Assembly: GCA_964372215.1 (NCBI GenBank)
Contig: CAYJQC010000014.1
Coordinates: 1 to 64,000 of the forward strand
DNA from: DAIMFL01 sp964372215
Lineage (GTDB): Bacteria; Pseudomonadota; Alphaproteobacteria; Dongiales; Dongiaceae
DNA length: 64,000 bases
Reading direction: 5' to 3'
Positions 1 to 7,804 of this stretch are shown here, piece by piece (within the stretch, counting starts at the first letter, position 1; each line of letters begins with the position of its first letter). Both the position numbers and the translations under genes were made by a program. The notes beneath the pieces were generated by a model, which worked only from the letters and a program-made list of their open reading frames with translations, did not search any database and was not told the origin of the DNA.

Positions 1-1344
1 GTAGCGCCGGCAGTTGCCGAGCTCCCAGCCGGTCATCTGGAAGGCGCCGTCGCCGACCGCGATCAGCGGCCGCTCGCCGCTCGCCGCCTGCAGGCCGAGA
101 CCGGCCGGCACGCCGAAGCCCATGCCGGCGTAGTAGCCCGGCGCCACCATCGGCGTGTGCAGGAAGTCCATGGCGGTGAACAGGCAATCGCCCATGTCGG
201 TCGCCACCGCCATCGGCCCGTGCTTCGCCATGGCGTCGTTGACCGCGCGGGCGATGTCGGTCGGCGCGATCGGTTCGCCATCGGCGGCCAGCCCGGTCGG
301 GATCTCGGCCTCGACGAGCGCCCTGCCCGCCAGCCCGTCCTTGGGCGGCCAGTTGCTGCGCGCCTTCTCCAGCAGGCAGTCGACCAGGGTGCCGATCGGG
401 ATGTTGGAATAGACGTGGTGGCCGATGCGCACCGCGCGCTCGAGCGCCTGGATGGTGCCGCGCATGTCGATCTGCCGGGCCGAGACGCCGAAATTGGTGT
501 CAGACAGGATGACGCCGAGCAGGCAGAGCGCGTCGGACCGCTCGACCAGCTCGGTGATTTCCGGCTTGCCGGCGACCCCGAGATAGGTGCCGAGCAGCGG
601 CGCGTCGGAATCCGCCAGCAGGCCGCGGCCCATGAAGCTGGTGACGACCGGCAGGCCGAGCCGCCGGGCGAGCGCCGCCGCCTTGTCCTCGATGCCGTAG
701 CGCCGCACCTCGACGCCGACCATCAGCACCGGCGAGCGGGCGGCGCGCAGCCGGGCCAGCACCTCTTCGGCGCAGGCCGCCACCGCATCCGGGTCGACGG
801 CAGAGGGCGGCAGCATCTCGACCGGGCCGCAGGGCGCGCCGGCCATGTCGCGGGGAATCTCGATGTAGACCGGCATCGAGCGCTCGCGGCAGCTCCGCAG
901 CACCCGGGCGATCTCGCGCGGCGCGGTCGCCGCGTCGTCGAGGATCGCCTGGTCGCAGGTGATCTCCTGGAACACCCGGAACTGGGTGTCGATGGTCTTG
1001 GCCTGGTGATGCAGGCCGAGGCCGCTGGTGCGCTCCGCCGCCGCCGGCGCGCCCGACAGCACCACCAGCGGCGAGCGCTCGGCATAGGCGCCGGCGACCG
1101 CGTTCACCAGGTTGAAGGCACCGGCGCCATAGGTCACCGCGGCGACCCCGAGCCCCTTGCGAAAGCGGCCGGCGGCATCGGCGGCGAAGCCGACCGCCGG
1201 CTCGTGGCTCAAGGTGTAGAGCGGCAGGATGCGGCTCTCCTCGATCACCTTGAAGTAGGGCAGCGCGAAATCGCCGGGGATGCCGAAGATCTCGCCGGCG
1301 CCGTGGGCCTTGAGGGCGTGGAGCAGGGATTCGGCGAGGTTCAT
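1..1344 (-). CDS. ipdC: Indolepyruvate/phenylpyruvate decarboxylase, 3' end cut by window
   Basis: Thiamine-diphosphate-dependent 2-oxo acid decarboxylase that converts indole-3-pyruvate or phenylpyruvate to the aldehyde, the key step of the indolepyruvate route to auxin in Azospirillum relatives. The frame is open from ATG at 1344 to the window edge: 448 residues of about 545 expected. The N-terminal pyrimidine-binding domain has IFGIPGDFALP and the catalytic-Glu region LSHEPAVGFAADAAGR. The cofactor-binding motif starts at GDGAFQMTGWELGNCRR just before the cut. By recalled similarity it tracks the Azospirillum IpdC/PpdC sequence over its whole length. Substrate preference (indole versus phenyl) cannot be told from sequence. 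It lies downstream of the ridA-like gene on the same strand, separated by 116 nt that hold an inverted repeat, so it may be its own transcription unit. Confidence 0.85.
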   Translation of the reverse strand, partial: MNLAESLLHALKAHGAGEIFGIPGDFALPYFKVIEESRILPLYTLSHEPAVGFAADAAGRFRKGLGVAAVTYGAGAFNLVNAVAGAYAERSPLVVLSGAPAAAERTSGLGLHHQAKTIDTQFRVFQEITCDQAILDDAATAPREIARVLRSCRERSMPVYIEIPRDMAGAPCGPVEMLPPSAVDPDAVAACAEEVLARLRAARSPVLMVGVEVRRYGIEDKAAALARRLGLPVVTSFMGRGLLADSDAPLLGTYLGVAGKPEITELVERSDALCLLGVILSDTNFGVSARQIDMRGTIQALERAVRIGHHVYSNIPIGTLVDCLLEKARSNWPPKDGLAGRALVEAEIPTGLAADGEPIAPTDIARAVNDAMAKHGPMAVATDMGDCLFTAMDFLHTPMVAPGYYAGMGFGVPAGLGLQAASGERPLIAVGDGAFQMTGWELGNCRRY

Positions 1345-1395
1345 GTCGGCGCTCCCATATTGATCAGAGCACGCGGTCCAGCCGGCGCGGATGCC

Positions 1396-1433
1396 CCCTC
1401 ACCCCCACCCTTGTATCTGGACAGGGGTGAGGG
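1396..1433. repeat. Inverted repeat (perfect 10-bp arms)
   Basis: CCCTCACCCC at 1396-1405 pairs perfectly with GGGGTGAGGG at 1424-1433 across an 18-nt loop. It lies between two minus-strand genes (ridA-like and ipdC). No T-run follows on the minus strand, so it is either a weak terminator or a dispersed palindromic element rather than a canonical intrinsic terminator. Confidence 0.5.
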
Positions 1434-1460
1434 TGAGTCAGCCGTCTCGCTTGGCGGTTC

Positions 1461-2051
1461 CTACCGCCCTCTCGCCTTGCGCTTCGCTTTCGCCTTTGCC
1501 CGGCCCTTTGCTTTCGCCTTGGGCCGAGCCTTGGCCCTGCTCCGGGTTTTCGTCTTGGCCTTGGTCTTGGCTTTCGCCTTGGCCTTGCCCCTGGCTTTGG
1601 TCTTGGCTTTTGCCTTCGCCTTTGCCTTCGGGGCCGCGCGCCTCCGTGCCGCCTTCGCCGGTGCCATCGGGCGCGCCGCGATCGCCTCGACCTCGATCAG
1701 CAGCGCCGGGTGGGCCAGGCCGGAAACGATCACCATAGTGGCCGCCGGCGCCCGGCCCTGCAGTGCCTCGTCGCGCACCGCGCGATAGGCGGCGATGTCG
1801 TCGCGCCGGGTGATGTAGATCGTCACCTTCACGATGTCGTCGAGGCCCATCCCGGCGGCCCTGACGCCGTGCAGGACATTGGCCCAGGCGAGCCGGGCCT
1901 GGGCCTCGAAGCCCTCGGGCATGGTGCCGTCGCGCGCCACCCCGACCTGGCCCGAGATGTGGGCCCAGCGGCAGTTCTCCGGTGCCGAGACGACCTGGCT
2001 GTACCGGCTGAACGGCTTCGCGATGGACTCCGGATTGACGAATTTCAGCAT
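1461..2051 (-). CDS. RidA/YjgF-family protein with long Lys/Ala-rich C-terminal tail
   Basis: 196 residues. Residues 1-126 form a complete RidA (YjgF/YER057c/UK114) domain, with [21 protein letters not shown] and the C-terminal LLIEVEAIA strand. RidA proteins trim as homotrimers and the archetype hydrolyses reactive enamine/imine intermediates. The catalytic Arg of E. coli RidA (Arg105, in PARSCV) aligns with Ala here (PAATMV), so this is probably not an archetypal imine deaminase but a member of an Arg-less subgroup. Residues 127-196 are a low-complexity tail of about 70 residues made almost only of Lys, Ala, Arg and Thr, like the tails of histone-H1-like bacterial proteins. The family is normally about 130 residues long. 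The start at 2051 faces trmFO with only 51 nt between start codons, so the two promoters must overlap. Confidence 0.85.
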   Translation of the reverse strand: MLKFVNPESIAKPFSRYSQVVSAPENCRWAHISGQVGVARDGTMPEGFEAQARLAWANVLHGVRAAGMGLDDIVKVTIYITRRDDIAAYRAVRDEALQGRAPAATMVIVSGLAHPALLIEVEAIAARPMAPAKAARRRAAPKAKAKAKAKTKARGKAKAKAKTKAKTKTRSRAKARPKAKAKGRAKAKAKRKARGR

Positions 2052-2102
2052 TGGCGGCCCCCTGGTTGCGAATGGCGGATCACAACGCTATCTCTAGCGT
2101 CG

Positions 2103-3503
2103 ATGAACAGCAACGAAATGAACCGGGTTCACGTCGTCGGCGGCGGCCTGGCCGGCAGCGAGGCGGCTTGGCAGCTCGCCCGCGCCGGCGTGCCCGTCGT
2201 GCTTCACGAGATGCGCCCGGTGCGCGGCACCGAGGCCCATGCGACCGACGGGCTCGCCGAGCTGGTGTGCTCCAACTCGTTCCGTTCCGACGACCCGATG
2301 CACAACGCGGTCGGCCTGCTGCACGAGGAGATGCGCCGCTGCGGCTCGCTGATCCTGGCCGCCGCCGACGCCCATAAGCTGCCGGCGGGCGGCGCGCTGG
2401 CGGTCGACCGCGACGGCTTCTCGGCCGAGGTCACCGCGCGACTTGCCAACGAGCCCCTGGTCGAGATCCGCCGCGAGGAAATCGCCGGCCTGCCGCCGGC
2501 CGACTGGGACAGTGTGATCGTCGCCACCGGCCCGCTCACTTCGCCGGCTCTGTCCGAGGCGGTTGCGGGCCTGACCGGCCAGGACTCACTGGCGTTCTTC
2601 GACGCGATCGCGCCGATCGTCCATCGCGAGAGCATCGACATGGGCAAGGCCTGGTTCCAGTCGCGCTACGACAAGGTCGGCCCGGGGGGCGCCTCCGAGC
2701 AAGGCGGCGGCGCGGACTACATCAACTGCCCGCTCGACCGCGACCAGTACGAGGCCTTCCTCGACGCGCTGCTGGCCGGCGAGAAGACCGAGTTCAAGGA
2801 GTGGGAGCAGAGCACGCCCTATTTCGAGGGCTGCCTGCCGATCGAGGTGATGGCCGAGCGCGGCCGCCAGACCCTGCGCTTCGGGCCAATGAAGCCGGTC
2901 GGCCTCACCAGCCCCCATACCGGCCGCGGCGCTTACGCGGTGGTTCAGCTCCGGCAGGATAACGCCCTGGGAACGCTGTTCAATCTGGTCGGCTTCCAGA
3001 CCAAGCTGAAATACGGCGAGCAGGCTCGCATCTTCCGCATGATCCCAGGCCTCGAGCAGGCCGAGTTTGCCCGGCTCGGCGGGCTGCACCGCAACACCTT
3101 CCTCAACAGTCCCAAGCTGCTGGACGGCCGACTTCGCCTGAAGGTCGAGCCGCGGCTGCGCTTCGCCGGCCAGATCACCGGGGTCGAGGGCTATGTCGAG
3201 AGCGCCGCGATCGGGCTGCTGGCCGGGCGCTTCGCCGCCGCCGAGCGGCTCGGGCATGAGCAGGCGCTGCCGCCCTCGACCACCGCGCTCGGCGCGCTCA
3301 TCGGCCACATCACCGGCGGTGCCGATGCCGCCACCTTCCAGCCGATGAACATCAATTTCGGGCTGCTGCCGCCACTTCCCGCCGGCGACCCGGCCGGCCG
3401 CAAGGGCCGCAAGGCGCGGGCCGAGCGCAAGCCGGCGCTCGCCGCCCGGGCGCTCGCCGATCTCGACGCCTGGCTCGGCGTCGCCCGCGCCGCCGCCGAG
3501 TAG
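2103..3503 (+). CDS. trmFO: Methylenetetrahydrofolate--tRNA-(uracil-54-C5)-methyltransferase
   Basis: Folate- and FAD-dependent enzyme that makes ribothymidine at position 54 of tRNA. The N-terminal dinucleotide-binding fold [17 protein letters not shown] binds FAD. It is followed by the family signatures [19 protein letters not shown] (with the catalytic-region Cys), GPMKPVGL and the [13 protein letters not shown] block near the end. The length of about 466 residues is normal for the family. ATG 2103 is chosen because the frame upstream of it only mirrors the antisense ridA-like gene. ATG 2118 (five codons later) is an alternative that places the FAD motif close to the N terminus. It converges on the MFS gene with 3 nt between stop codons. 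Confidence 0.95.
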   Translation: MNSNEMNRVHVVGGGLAGSEAAWQLARAGVPVVLHEMRPVRGTEAHATDGLAELVCSNSFRSDDPMHNAVGLLHEEMRRCGSLILAAADAHKLPAGGALAVDRDGFSAEVTARLANEPLVEIRREEIAGLPPADWDSVIVATGPLTSPALSEAVAGLTGQDSLAFFDAIAPIVHRESIDMGKAWFQSRYDKVGPGGASEQGGGADYINCPLDRDQYEAFLDALLAGEKTEFKEWEQSTPYFEGCLPIEVMAERGRQTLRFGPMKPVGLTSPHTGRGAYAVVQLRQDNALGTLFNLVGFQTKLKYGEQARIFRMIPGLEQAEFARLGGLHRNTFLNSPKLLDGRLRLKVEPRLRFAGQITGVEGYVESAAIGLLAGRFAAAERLGHEQALPPSTTALGALIGHITGGADAATFQPMNINFGLLPPLPAGDPAGRKGRKARAERKPALAARALADLDAWLGVARAAAE

Positions 3504-3512
3504 CGGCTACTC
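3498..3512. terminator. Short hairpin containing both convergent stop codons
   Basis: GAGTAG-CGG-CTACTC is a 6-bp stem with a 3-nt loop. The TAG of trmFO (3501-3503) and the TAG of the MFS gene (reverse of 3507-3509) sit on opposite arms. It could serve as a bidirectional attenuating hairpin for the two convergent genes. There is no U-tract on either side, so terminator function is tentative. Confidence 0.3.
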
Positions 3513-4700
3513 CGCCGGCGCCGCGGCGACCGCCGGCACGGGACGGGTCGACGGCAGCAGGAACAGCGCCGCCACCCCCATCAGAACCGAGCAGCCCGCC
3601 AGCGCCAGGAACATGGTGGCGAAGCCGCCCGAGGCGCCGTAGAGCCAAGCCACGGTCGGCGCCACGGCGACGCTGACCCCAAGCGAGAACACGTAGCTCG
3701 CGGCATAGGCGCGCGAACGCCAGCGGTCGGCGGTGTAGCGCGCGATCAGCCAGTCGCCGATCGGGATCTCGCCGAAGATGGCGAACAGCAGGGGCATGGC
3801 GACGAACAGCATGGCCCAGTCGGTGGCGCCGACCGCGAGCAGCAGCAGCGCCACCTGCGCCGCCGCGAGGCCGATCTGGATCCAGCGCACCGGATGATGG
3901 TCGAGCAGCCAGCCGACCGGGATCTGAGCGATGGCGGCGACGGCGAATACGATCGACACCAGCCCGCCGATCTCGGTGATGCCGACCGCCAGGCCGGCGG
4001 CCCGGTCGGCAAACACCTTGGGCAGGGCCACGGTGCCGGCATGGAACAGGATGCCGCCCAGCACCGCGCCGACCGCCACCATGGCGAACACCTTGACCTG
4101 CAGCGCGCGCGGCGCCGCGACCGGCGCCGGCGCGTGTCTTGCCGCCGCCTGCGGCGCGTCCCGCACCAGCACGGCGAAGGCGATGCCGGCCAGGATCGAC
4201 AGGCAGCCCGGCAGGATGAACGCCGCCTGCCAGGACACCAGATCGGTGAGCAGGCCGGTCACGATGGCGGCAAAGGCCAGCCCCAGATTGCCGAACACGC
4301 CGTTGACCGCGAGGGTCCGGCCCATGCGCGGGCTGCTCGCCACCACGAGGGGGATGCCGACCGGGTGGTAGATGGCGGCGAACAGGCCGATCAGCCCGAG
4401 GCCGCAGGCGAGCTCGAAGGTCGAGCGGGCGAAGCCGGTCAGGATCGCCGCCCCGCCGATGCCGATGAAGAACACGATCATCATGCCGCGCCGGCTCCAA
4501 TGGTCGCCCAGCCAGCCGGCCGGCAGGGTGCCGAGCCCCATCGCCAGGAAACCGACCGTCGCCAGGGGCAGCAGCTCGGCGTAGGGCCGCCCGAGCGCGG
4601 GACCGAGCGCGAGCACGGCGGTCGGGAAGATCAGAATGAAGAAATGGTCGAGGGCGTGGCCCAGATTGAGGAACCGCAGGGCCAAGGGCGAACCGGTCAT
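3507..4700 (-). CDS. Major facilitator superfamily transporter
   Basis: 397-residue inner-membrane protein with about 12 hydrophobic segments in two halves separated by a charged/Ala-rich linker near residues 180-200. The loop 2-3 signature region reads GWLGDHWSRRGMM, which fits the MFS motif A pattern. The general layout resembles drug or small-molecule exporters of the fosmidomycin-resistance/YfiS type, but the substrate cannot be assigned. It is divergent from the AraC-type regulator at 4922, an arrangement common for exporters controlled by a neighbouring AraC protein (compare NimR/NimT in E. coli). The 221 nt between the two genes also carry a palindromic repeat element. Confidence 0.8.
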   Translation of the reverse strand: MTGSPLALRFLNLGHALDHFFILIFPTAVLALGPALGRPYAELLPLATVGFLAMGLGTLPAGWLGDHWSRRGMMIVFFIGIGGAAILTGFARSTFELACGLGLIGLFAAIYHPVGIPLVVASSPRMGRTLAVNGVFGNLGLAFAAIVTGLLTDLVSWQAAFILPGCLSILAGIAFAVLVRDAPQAAARHAPAPVAAPRALQVKVFAMVAVGAVLGGILFHAGTVALPKVFADRAAGLAVGITEIGGLVSIVFAVAAIAQIPVGWLLDHHPVRWIQIGLAAAQVALLLLAVGATDWAMLFVAMPLLFAIFGEIPIGDWLIARYTADRWRSRAYAASYVFSLGVSVAVAPTVAWLYGASGGFATMFLALAGCSVLMGVAALFLLPSTRPVPAVAAAPAE

Positions 4701-4754
4701 CGTCGTGGGTCTCTCAACAGTTCAACGGGTGGAGCGCGGGCCCGCACGGTTCGT

Positions 4755-4851
4755 CATGCTTCGACAGGCTCAGCATGAGGAACTATCTCTGTGCCACAAA
4801 GACTTAACCTCATCCTGACGAGCGCCCCGAAGGGGCGCGTCTCGAAGGACG
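4755..4851. repeat. REP-like dispersed palindromic element
   Basis: The block carries CATGCTTCGACAGGCTCAGC (from 4755), then CCTCATCCTGACGAGCGCC (from 4808) with the hairpin CGCCCC-GAA-GGGGCG, then CTCGAAGGACG. Such CTTCGACAGGCTCAG / CTCGAAGGA modules are familiar intergenic repeats in alphaproteobacterial genomes. A second related copy lies at 28411-28469 in this window. It is located between the divergent MFS and AraC-type genes. Confidence 0.7.
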
Positions 4852-4921
4852 CACGACTCGTCATGCCGCACAGCGGATGGCTTGACCCTAGCTTGGCGCG
4901 CACTGACACTCTTCCGACATC

Positions 4922-5719
4922 ATGCCAGATACTATCGAGAAACGGCCAACCGAGATCGAAGTCGAGGCGCTGGAGGCCCTGCCGCGCCCGGTTGCCGCCT
5001 TTGCCCATGACTACGCGCCGGGAGAACTCATCCCGCCCCATCGTCACCGGCGCGCGCAGCTGCTGTTCGCCGCCGCCGGGGTGATGCGGGTGCAGACCGA
5101 TCACGGACTCTGGGTGGTGCCGCCCAACCGCGCCGTCTGGCTGCCCGCCGGCATCGAGCATCGGATCGCCTGCGACGGCACGGTGCGCATGCGCACGCTC
5201 TACATCCGGCCGGAGGCCGCAACGCGGCTCGGCGATGCCTGCCAAGTGGTCGACGTGCCGCCGCTGCTGCGCGCGCTGATCGTACGGGCGGTCGACCTGC
5301 CGGCGCTCTACGACGAAGACGGCCCCGATGGTCGCCTGATGCGGGTGATCCTCGATCAGATCGCGGCTCTCGAGGTGGCGCCGCTGCATCTGCCGATGCC
5401 GGTACATCCGCGCCTGGCACCGATCCTCGAGGTCCTGCTGCGGCATCCCGAGGACGACCGCGGCCTCGAGACATGGGGCCGGCAGGTCGGCGCCAGCGGC
5501 CGTACCCTCACCCGTCTGTTCCAGCGCGAGACCGGCATGAGCTTTCGCGCCTGGCGCCAGCAGGCGCGGCTGCTCGCGGCGCTGACCCGGCTCGCCGCCG
5601 GCAAACCGGTCACTTCGGTCGCGCTCGATCTCGGCTATGATAGCCTGAGCGCCTTCATCGCCATGTTTCGCAAGGCGACCGGCACGACGCCAGGACGCTA
5701 TTTCGCGGCGCGACGCTGA
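4922..5719 (+). CDS. AraC-family transcriptional regulator with cupin sensor domain
   Basis: 265 residues. The N-terminal half is a cupin-type effector domain (PPHRHRRAQLLFAAAGVMRV, then VPPNRAVWLPAGIEHRI). The C-terminal 100 residues hold two helix-turn-helix motifs: the first around LETWGRQVGASGRTLTRLFQ, the second ending PVTSVALDLGYDSLSAFIAM, followed by FRKATGTTPGRYF, the conserved AraC terminal signature. The domain order and length match the NimR/YeaM-type subgroup. It is divergent from the MFS transporter, its most likely target. A possible promoter is TTGACC at 4882-4887 with a weak -10 at 4905-4910, which would leave a very short leader. Confidence 0.88.
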   Translation: MPDTIEKRPTEIEVEALEALPRPVAAFAHDYAPGELIPPHRHRRAQLLFAAAGVMRVQTDHGLWVVPPNRAVWLPAGIEHRIACDGTVRMRTLYIRPEAATRLGDACQVVDVPPLLRALIVRAVDLPALYDEDGPDGRLMRVILDQIAALEVAPLHLPMPVHPRLAPILEVLLRHPEDDRGLETWGRQVGASGRTLTRLFQRETGMSFRAWRQQARLLAALTRLAAGKPVTSVALDLGYDSLSAFIAMFRKATGTTPGRYFAARR

Positions 5720-5724
5720 CGCGT

Positions 5725-6588
5725 TCAGATGCGTCCGAGTGCCTGGCCGAGGATCAGCCGCGCGACCCGGAGCGGCGGCGCCTGCCCGACCCGGGGATCG
5801 AACGGGTCGTGGCCAGCGCCGGCGAGCCGCTTCAGGTACAACCCGGCCAGGCGGCCCGGCAGCAGCGCTGGCAGCAGATGGCGCGGCGGCCGCGGCAGGG
5901 CGCGCGCCGCGGCGAGCTCGCGCCGCGCGGCGTCGGCGACATCGCGCACCACGGCGGCGACGGCCGGTGTCGAGCGCAGCTCGAACAGCTCCGTCAGGTC
6001 CAGCCCATGGGCCGCGGCCAGGTCGCGCGGCAGGTAGAGCCGCCGCGCCCGGGCATGGAAAGGCACGCTGCGCAGCAGGCCGACCAGCGCCCAGGCGATG
6101 CCGACATGGCGGCCTTGCGCCGCGACGCTGAGCGGCATCGCGCCATCGCCGAGCAACTGCAGCGCGAGCAGGACCAGGGCGGCCGAGCTGGCGTCGGCGT
6201 ACTGGATCAGCGCCGCCAGCGTCGCCGGCCCTTCCTCCTCCATGTCCGCCTCGCGGGCGTCGATCAGCCGGTCGAACAGCGCGCGGGACAGGCCGTGCCG
6301 GTCGACCGCCGGCGCCAGCGCGTCGATCACGTAGTGCCGGCGCGGCGTGCCGGCGTAGATGCCCTCGATCGCCTCGCGCCACCATTGCAGGCGGATTCGC
6401 CCGAGCATCGGCTCGCGCACCATCTCCCGGGTCCGCGCGACCTCCAGGTTGAACGCATAGAGCGCGAACAGCGCTGCGCGCCGCGCCGGCGCCGCGAACA
6501 GGGCGGACAGAAAGCGGTCGGGATCGTGGCGCCGCAACTCGGCGGCACAAGCGGGAAGTCCGGTTCCGGTGTGATCCGTCTCGCTCAC
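5725..6588 (-). CDS. Squalene/phytoene synthase-fold protein, NDUFAF6-like complex I assembly factor
   Basis: About 287 residues of the squalene/phytoene synthase all-alpha fold (COG1562). The two Asp-rich Mg-diphosphate motifs of true synthases are not seen: the first motif position reads YAFNLEVARTREMVRE rather than an Asp-rich DxxxD, and no second DxxxD motif is visible. This is the hallmark of the non-catalytic NDUFAF6 (C8orf38) group, which assists complex I assembly in mitochondria and is widespread in alphaproteobacteria. In many relatives it sits just after the secDF-Mth938 genes, as it nearly does here. The start is uncertain: GTG 6588 gives VSETDHTG and is preferred by length, while TTG 6639 would add 17 residues. 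Neither has a clear Shine-Dalgarno. Confidence 0.75.
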   Translation of the reverse strand: MSETDHTGTGLPACAAELRRHDPDRFLSALFAAPARRAALFALYAFNLEVARTREMVREPMLGRIRLQWWREAIEGIYAGTPRRHYVIDALAPAVDRHGLSRALFDRLIDAREADMEEEGPATLAALIQYADASSAALVLLALQLLGDGAMPLSVAAQGRHVGIAWALVGLLRSVPFHARARRLYLPRDLAAAHGLDLTELFELRSTPAVAAVVRDVADAARRELAAARALPRPPRHLLPALLPGRLAGLYLKRLAGAGHDPFDPRVGQAPPLRVARLILGQALGRI

Positions 6589-6739
6589 GACTGGCGCGAC
6601 ACCCAACAAGCCGTCCGCAGAAAAGACCCACTCCAACAATGGGTATGATTGAAACTGAGTCCTAGAATTAGTCGGAACTTCGCGTTACTACTACCAAATC
6701 TCGGGATTCGCGGACTTTCCCATTCGGACGGAGTGAGTC

Positions 6740-7345
6740 ATGGCTGCCATTCTTCAGAAGCTGCAGAGCACGGTGATCGCGGGCGTCGTCCTGCTGGTCA
6801 TCATCCTGGTGGTCGTGGGGGCGACCGTCAGCGCGCCCTCCTTCGATCATGCCTGGTTTGCCTTCCTGTTCCGCTACCTGCACGTCCTCTCGGGCGTGAT
6901 GTGGATCGGGCTCCTGTGGTACTTCAACTTCGTGCAGATCCCCAACATGCCGAAGATCCCCGACGAGCAGAAGCCGGCGATCGGCAAGGTGATCGCGCCG
7001 TCCGCCCTGTTCTGGTTCCGCTGGGGCGCCATGGCGACGATCGTCACCGGGCTGATCCTGGCGGCGATGAACGGCTACATCCTCGAGGCCATCCTGCTCG
7101 GCTTCACCGACGGCGGCGCCTCGACCCCGATCGGCATCGGCATGTGGCTCGGCGCCATCATGTGGTTCAACGTCTGGTTCGTGATCTGGCCGAACCAGAA
7201 GAAGGCGCTCGGCATGGTCGAGGCGGACGCCGACACCAAGAAGGCGGCGGGCCGCATCGCCATGCTGTTCTCGCGCACCAACACGCTGCTCTCGATCCCC
7301 ATGCTGTACTGCATGGTGGCGGCGCAGAACGGCGGCTTCATGTAG
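6740..7345 (+). CDS. PuuD/DUF989-type membrane protein (urate hydroxylase N-terminal domain only)
   Basis: 201 residues with about five hydrophobic segments: residues 12-30, FLFRYLHVLSGVMWIGLLWY, WFRWGAMATIVTGLILAAM, WLGAIMWFNVWFVIWPNQKK and a C-terminal segment. This matches the membrane domain of PuuD, the integral-membrane urate hydroxylase. The C-terminal cytochrome c domain with CxxCH that characterises full-length PuuD is absent. No other purine-catabolism gene is nearby, so a role in urate oxidation is unproven. A heme or quinone function via the conserved His of RYLHVLSG is possible. GGAG lies six bases before ATG 6740. It is oriented opposite to its neighbours and ends at a plausible terminator. 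Confidence 0.75.
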   Translation: MAAILQKLQSTVIAGVVLLVIILVVVGATVSAPSFDHAWFAFLFRYLHVLSGVMWIGLLWYFNFVQIPNMPKIPDEQKPAIGKVIAPSALFWFRWGAMATIVTGLILAAMNGYILEAILLGFTDGGASTPIGIGMWLGAIMWFNVWFVIWPNQKKALGMVEADADTKKAAGRIAMLFSRTNTLLSIPMLYCMVAAQNGGFM

Positions 7346-7370
7346 GACGCGCCGAAAATTCGGCGAACTG

Positions 7371-7400
7371 GCGGGGCCCTTCGGGGCTCCGCTTTCGTTT
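7371..7400 (+). terminator. Intrinsic terminator after the PuuD-type gene
   Basis: The stem GCGGGGCCC(T) / (C)GGGGCTCCGC at 7371-7392, allowing a G-U pair, is followed by TTTCGTTT. It lies 26 nt past the plus-strand stop and before the convergent Mth938-type gene. A smaller palindrome GCCGAAAATTCGGC precedes it at 7351-7364. Confidence 0.5.
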
Positions 7401-7406
7401 GGAACG

Positions 7407-7790
7407 TCACTCGACCGCGATCAGCGCCGCCGCCACCCGCCGGCCATCGGCCATCAGCACGTTGTAGGTGCGGCAGGCGGCACCGGTGTCCATCGGCTCG
7501 GTGACGACTCCGGCGGTGCGCAGGCTGCGCCGCAACTCGCCGGACAGCATCGCCATGCGGGCGCCGCAGCCCACCAGCAGGACGTCGAGGGTGCCGGCGC
7601 GCGCGGCCTGCACGACATCCTCCAGGCATTCCAGCGTGATTTCGTCCGGGATCGCGGGTCCCCAGGGCAGGGTACGGTCGGGAAACACCAGGATCGAGCT
7701 GTCGAAGGCGGCGCCGCTGACGCGGAACCGGCCGCCGCCGTAGCTCTCGATGATCTGCCGCCCGGCCGGGATCAGCGGGGTGATGTCCAC
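7407..7790 (-). CDS. Mth938-like domain protein
   Basis: 127 residues covering one complete Mth938/NDUFAF3-type domain (DUF498). It includes the YGGGRFRVSGAAFDSSILVFP start, the central LLVGCGARM turn and the MDTGAACRTYNVLMADGRRV block. The human homologue NDUFAF3 is a complex I assembly factor, and bacterial members are found after secF as here. The start is GTG 7790, 14 nt after the secF stop. The open frame upstream overlaps secF and is not real. Its neighbours are the SecDF-YajC operon upstream and, beyond one inverted gene, the NDUFAF6-like gene, so two complex-I-assembly homologues flank this point. Confidence 0.9.
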   Translation of the reverse strand: MDITPLIPAGRQIIESYGGGRFRVSGAAFDSSILVFPDRTLPWGPAIPDEITLECLEDVVQAARAGTLDVLLVGCGARMAMLSGELRRSLRTAGVVTEPMDTGAACRTYNVLMADGRRVAAALIAVE

Positions 7791-7804
7791 CGGCCAGCCG
7801 CCCG

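Noticed and set aside
157..1788. Long open frame on the plus strand opposite ipdC and the ridA-like gene
   Set aside because: It mirrors the codon structure of the real minus-strand genes in GC-rich DNA, shows His/Arg/Asp-rich composition and has no family similarity.
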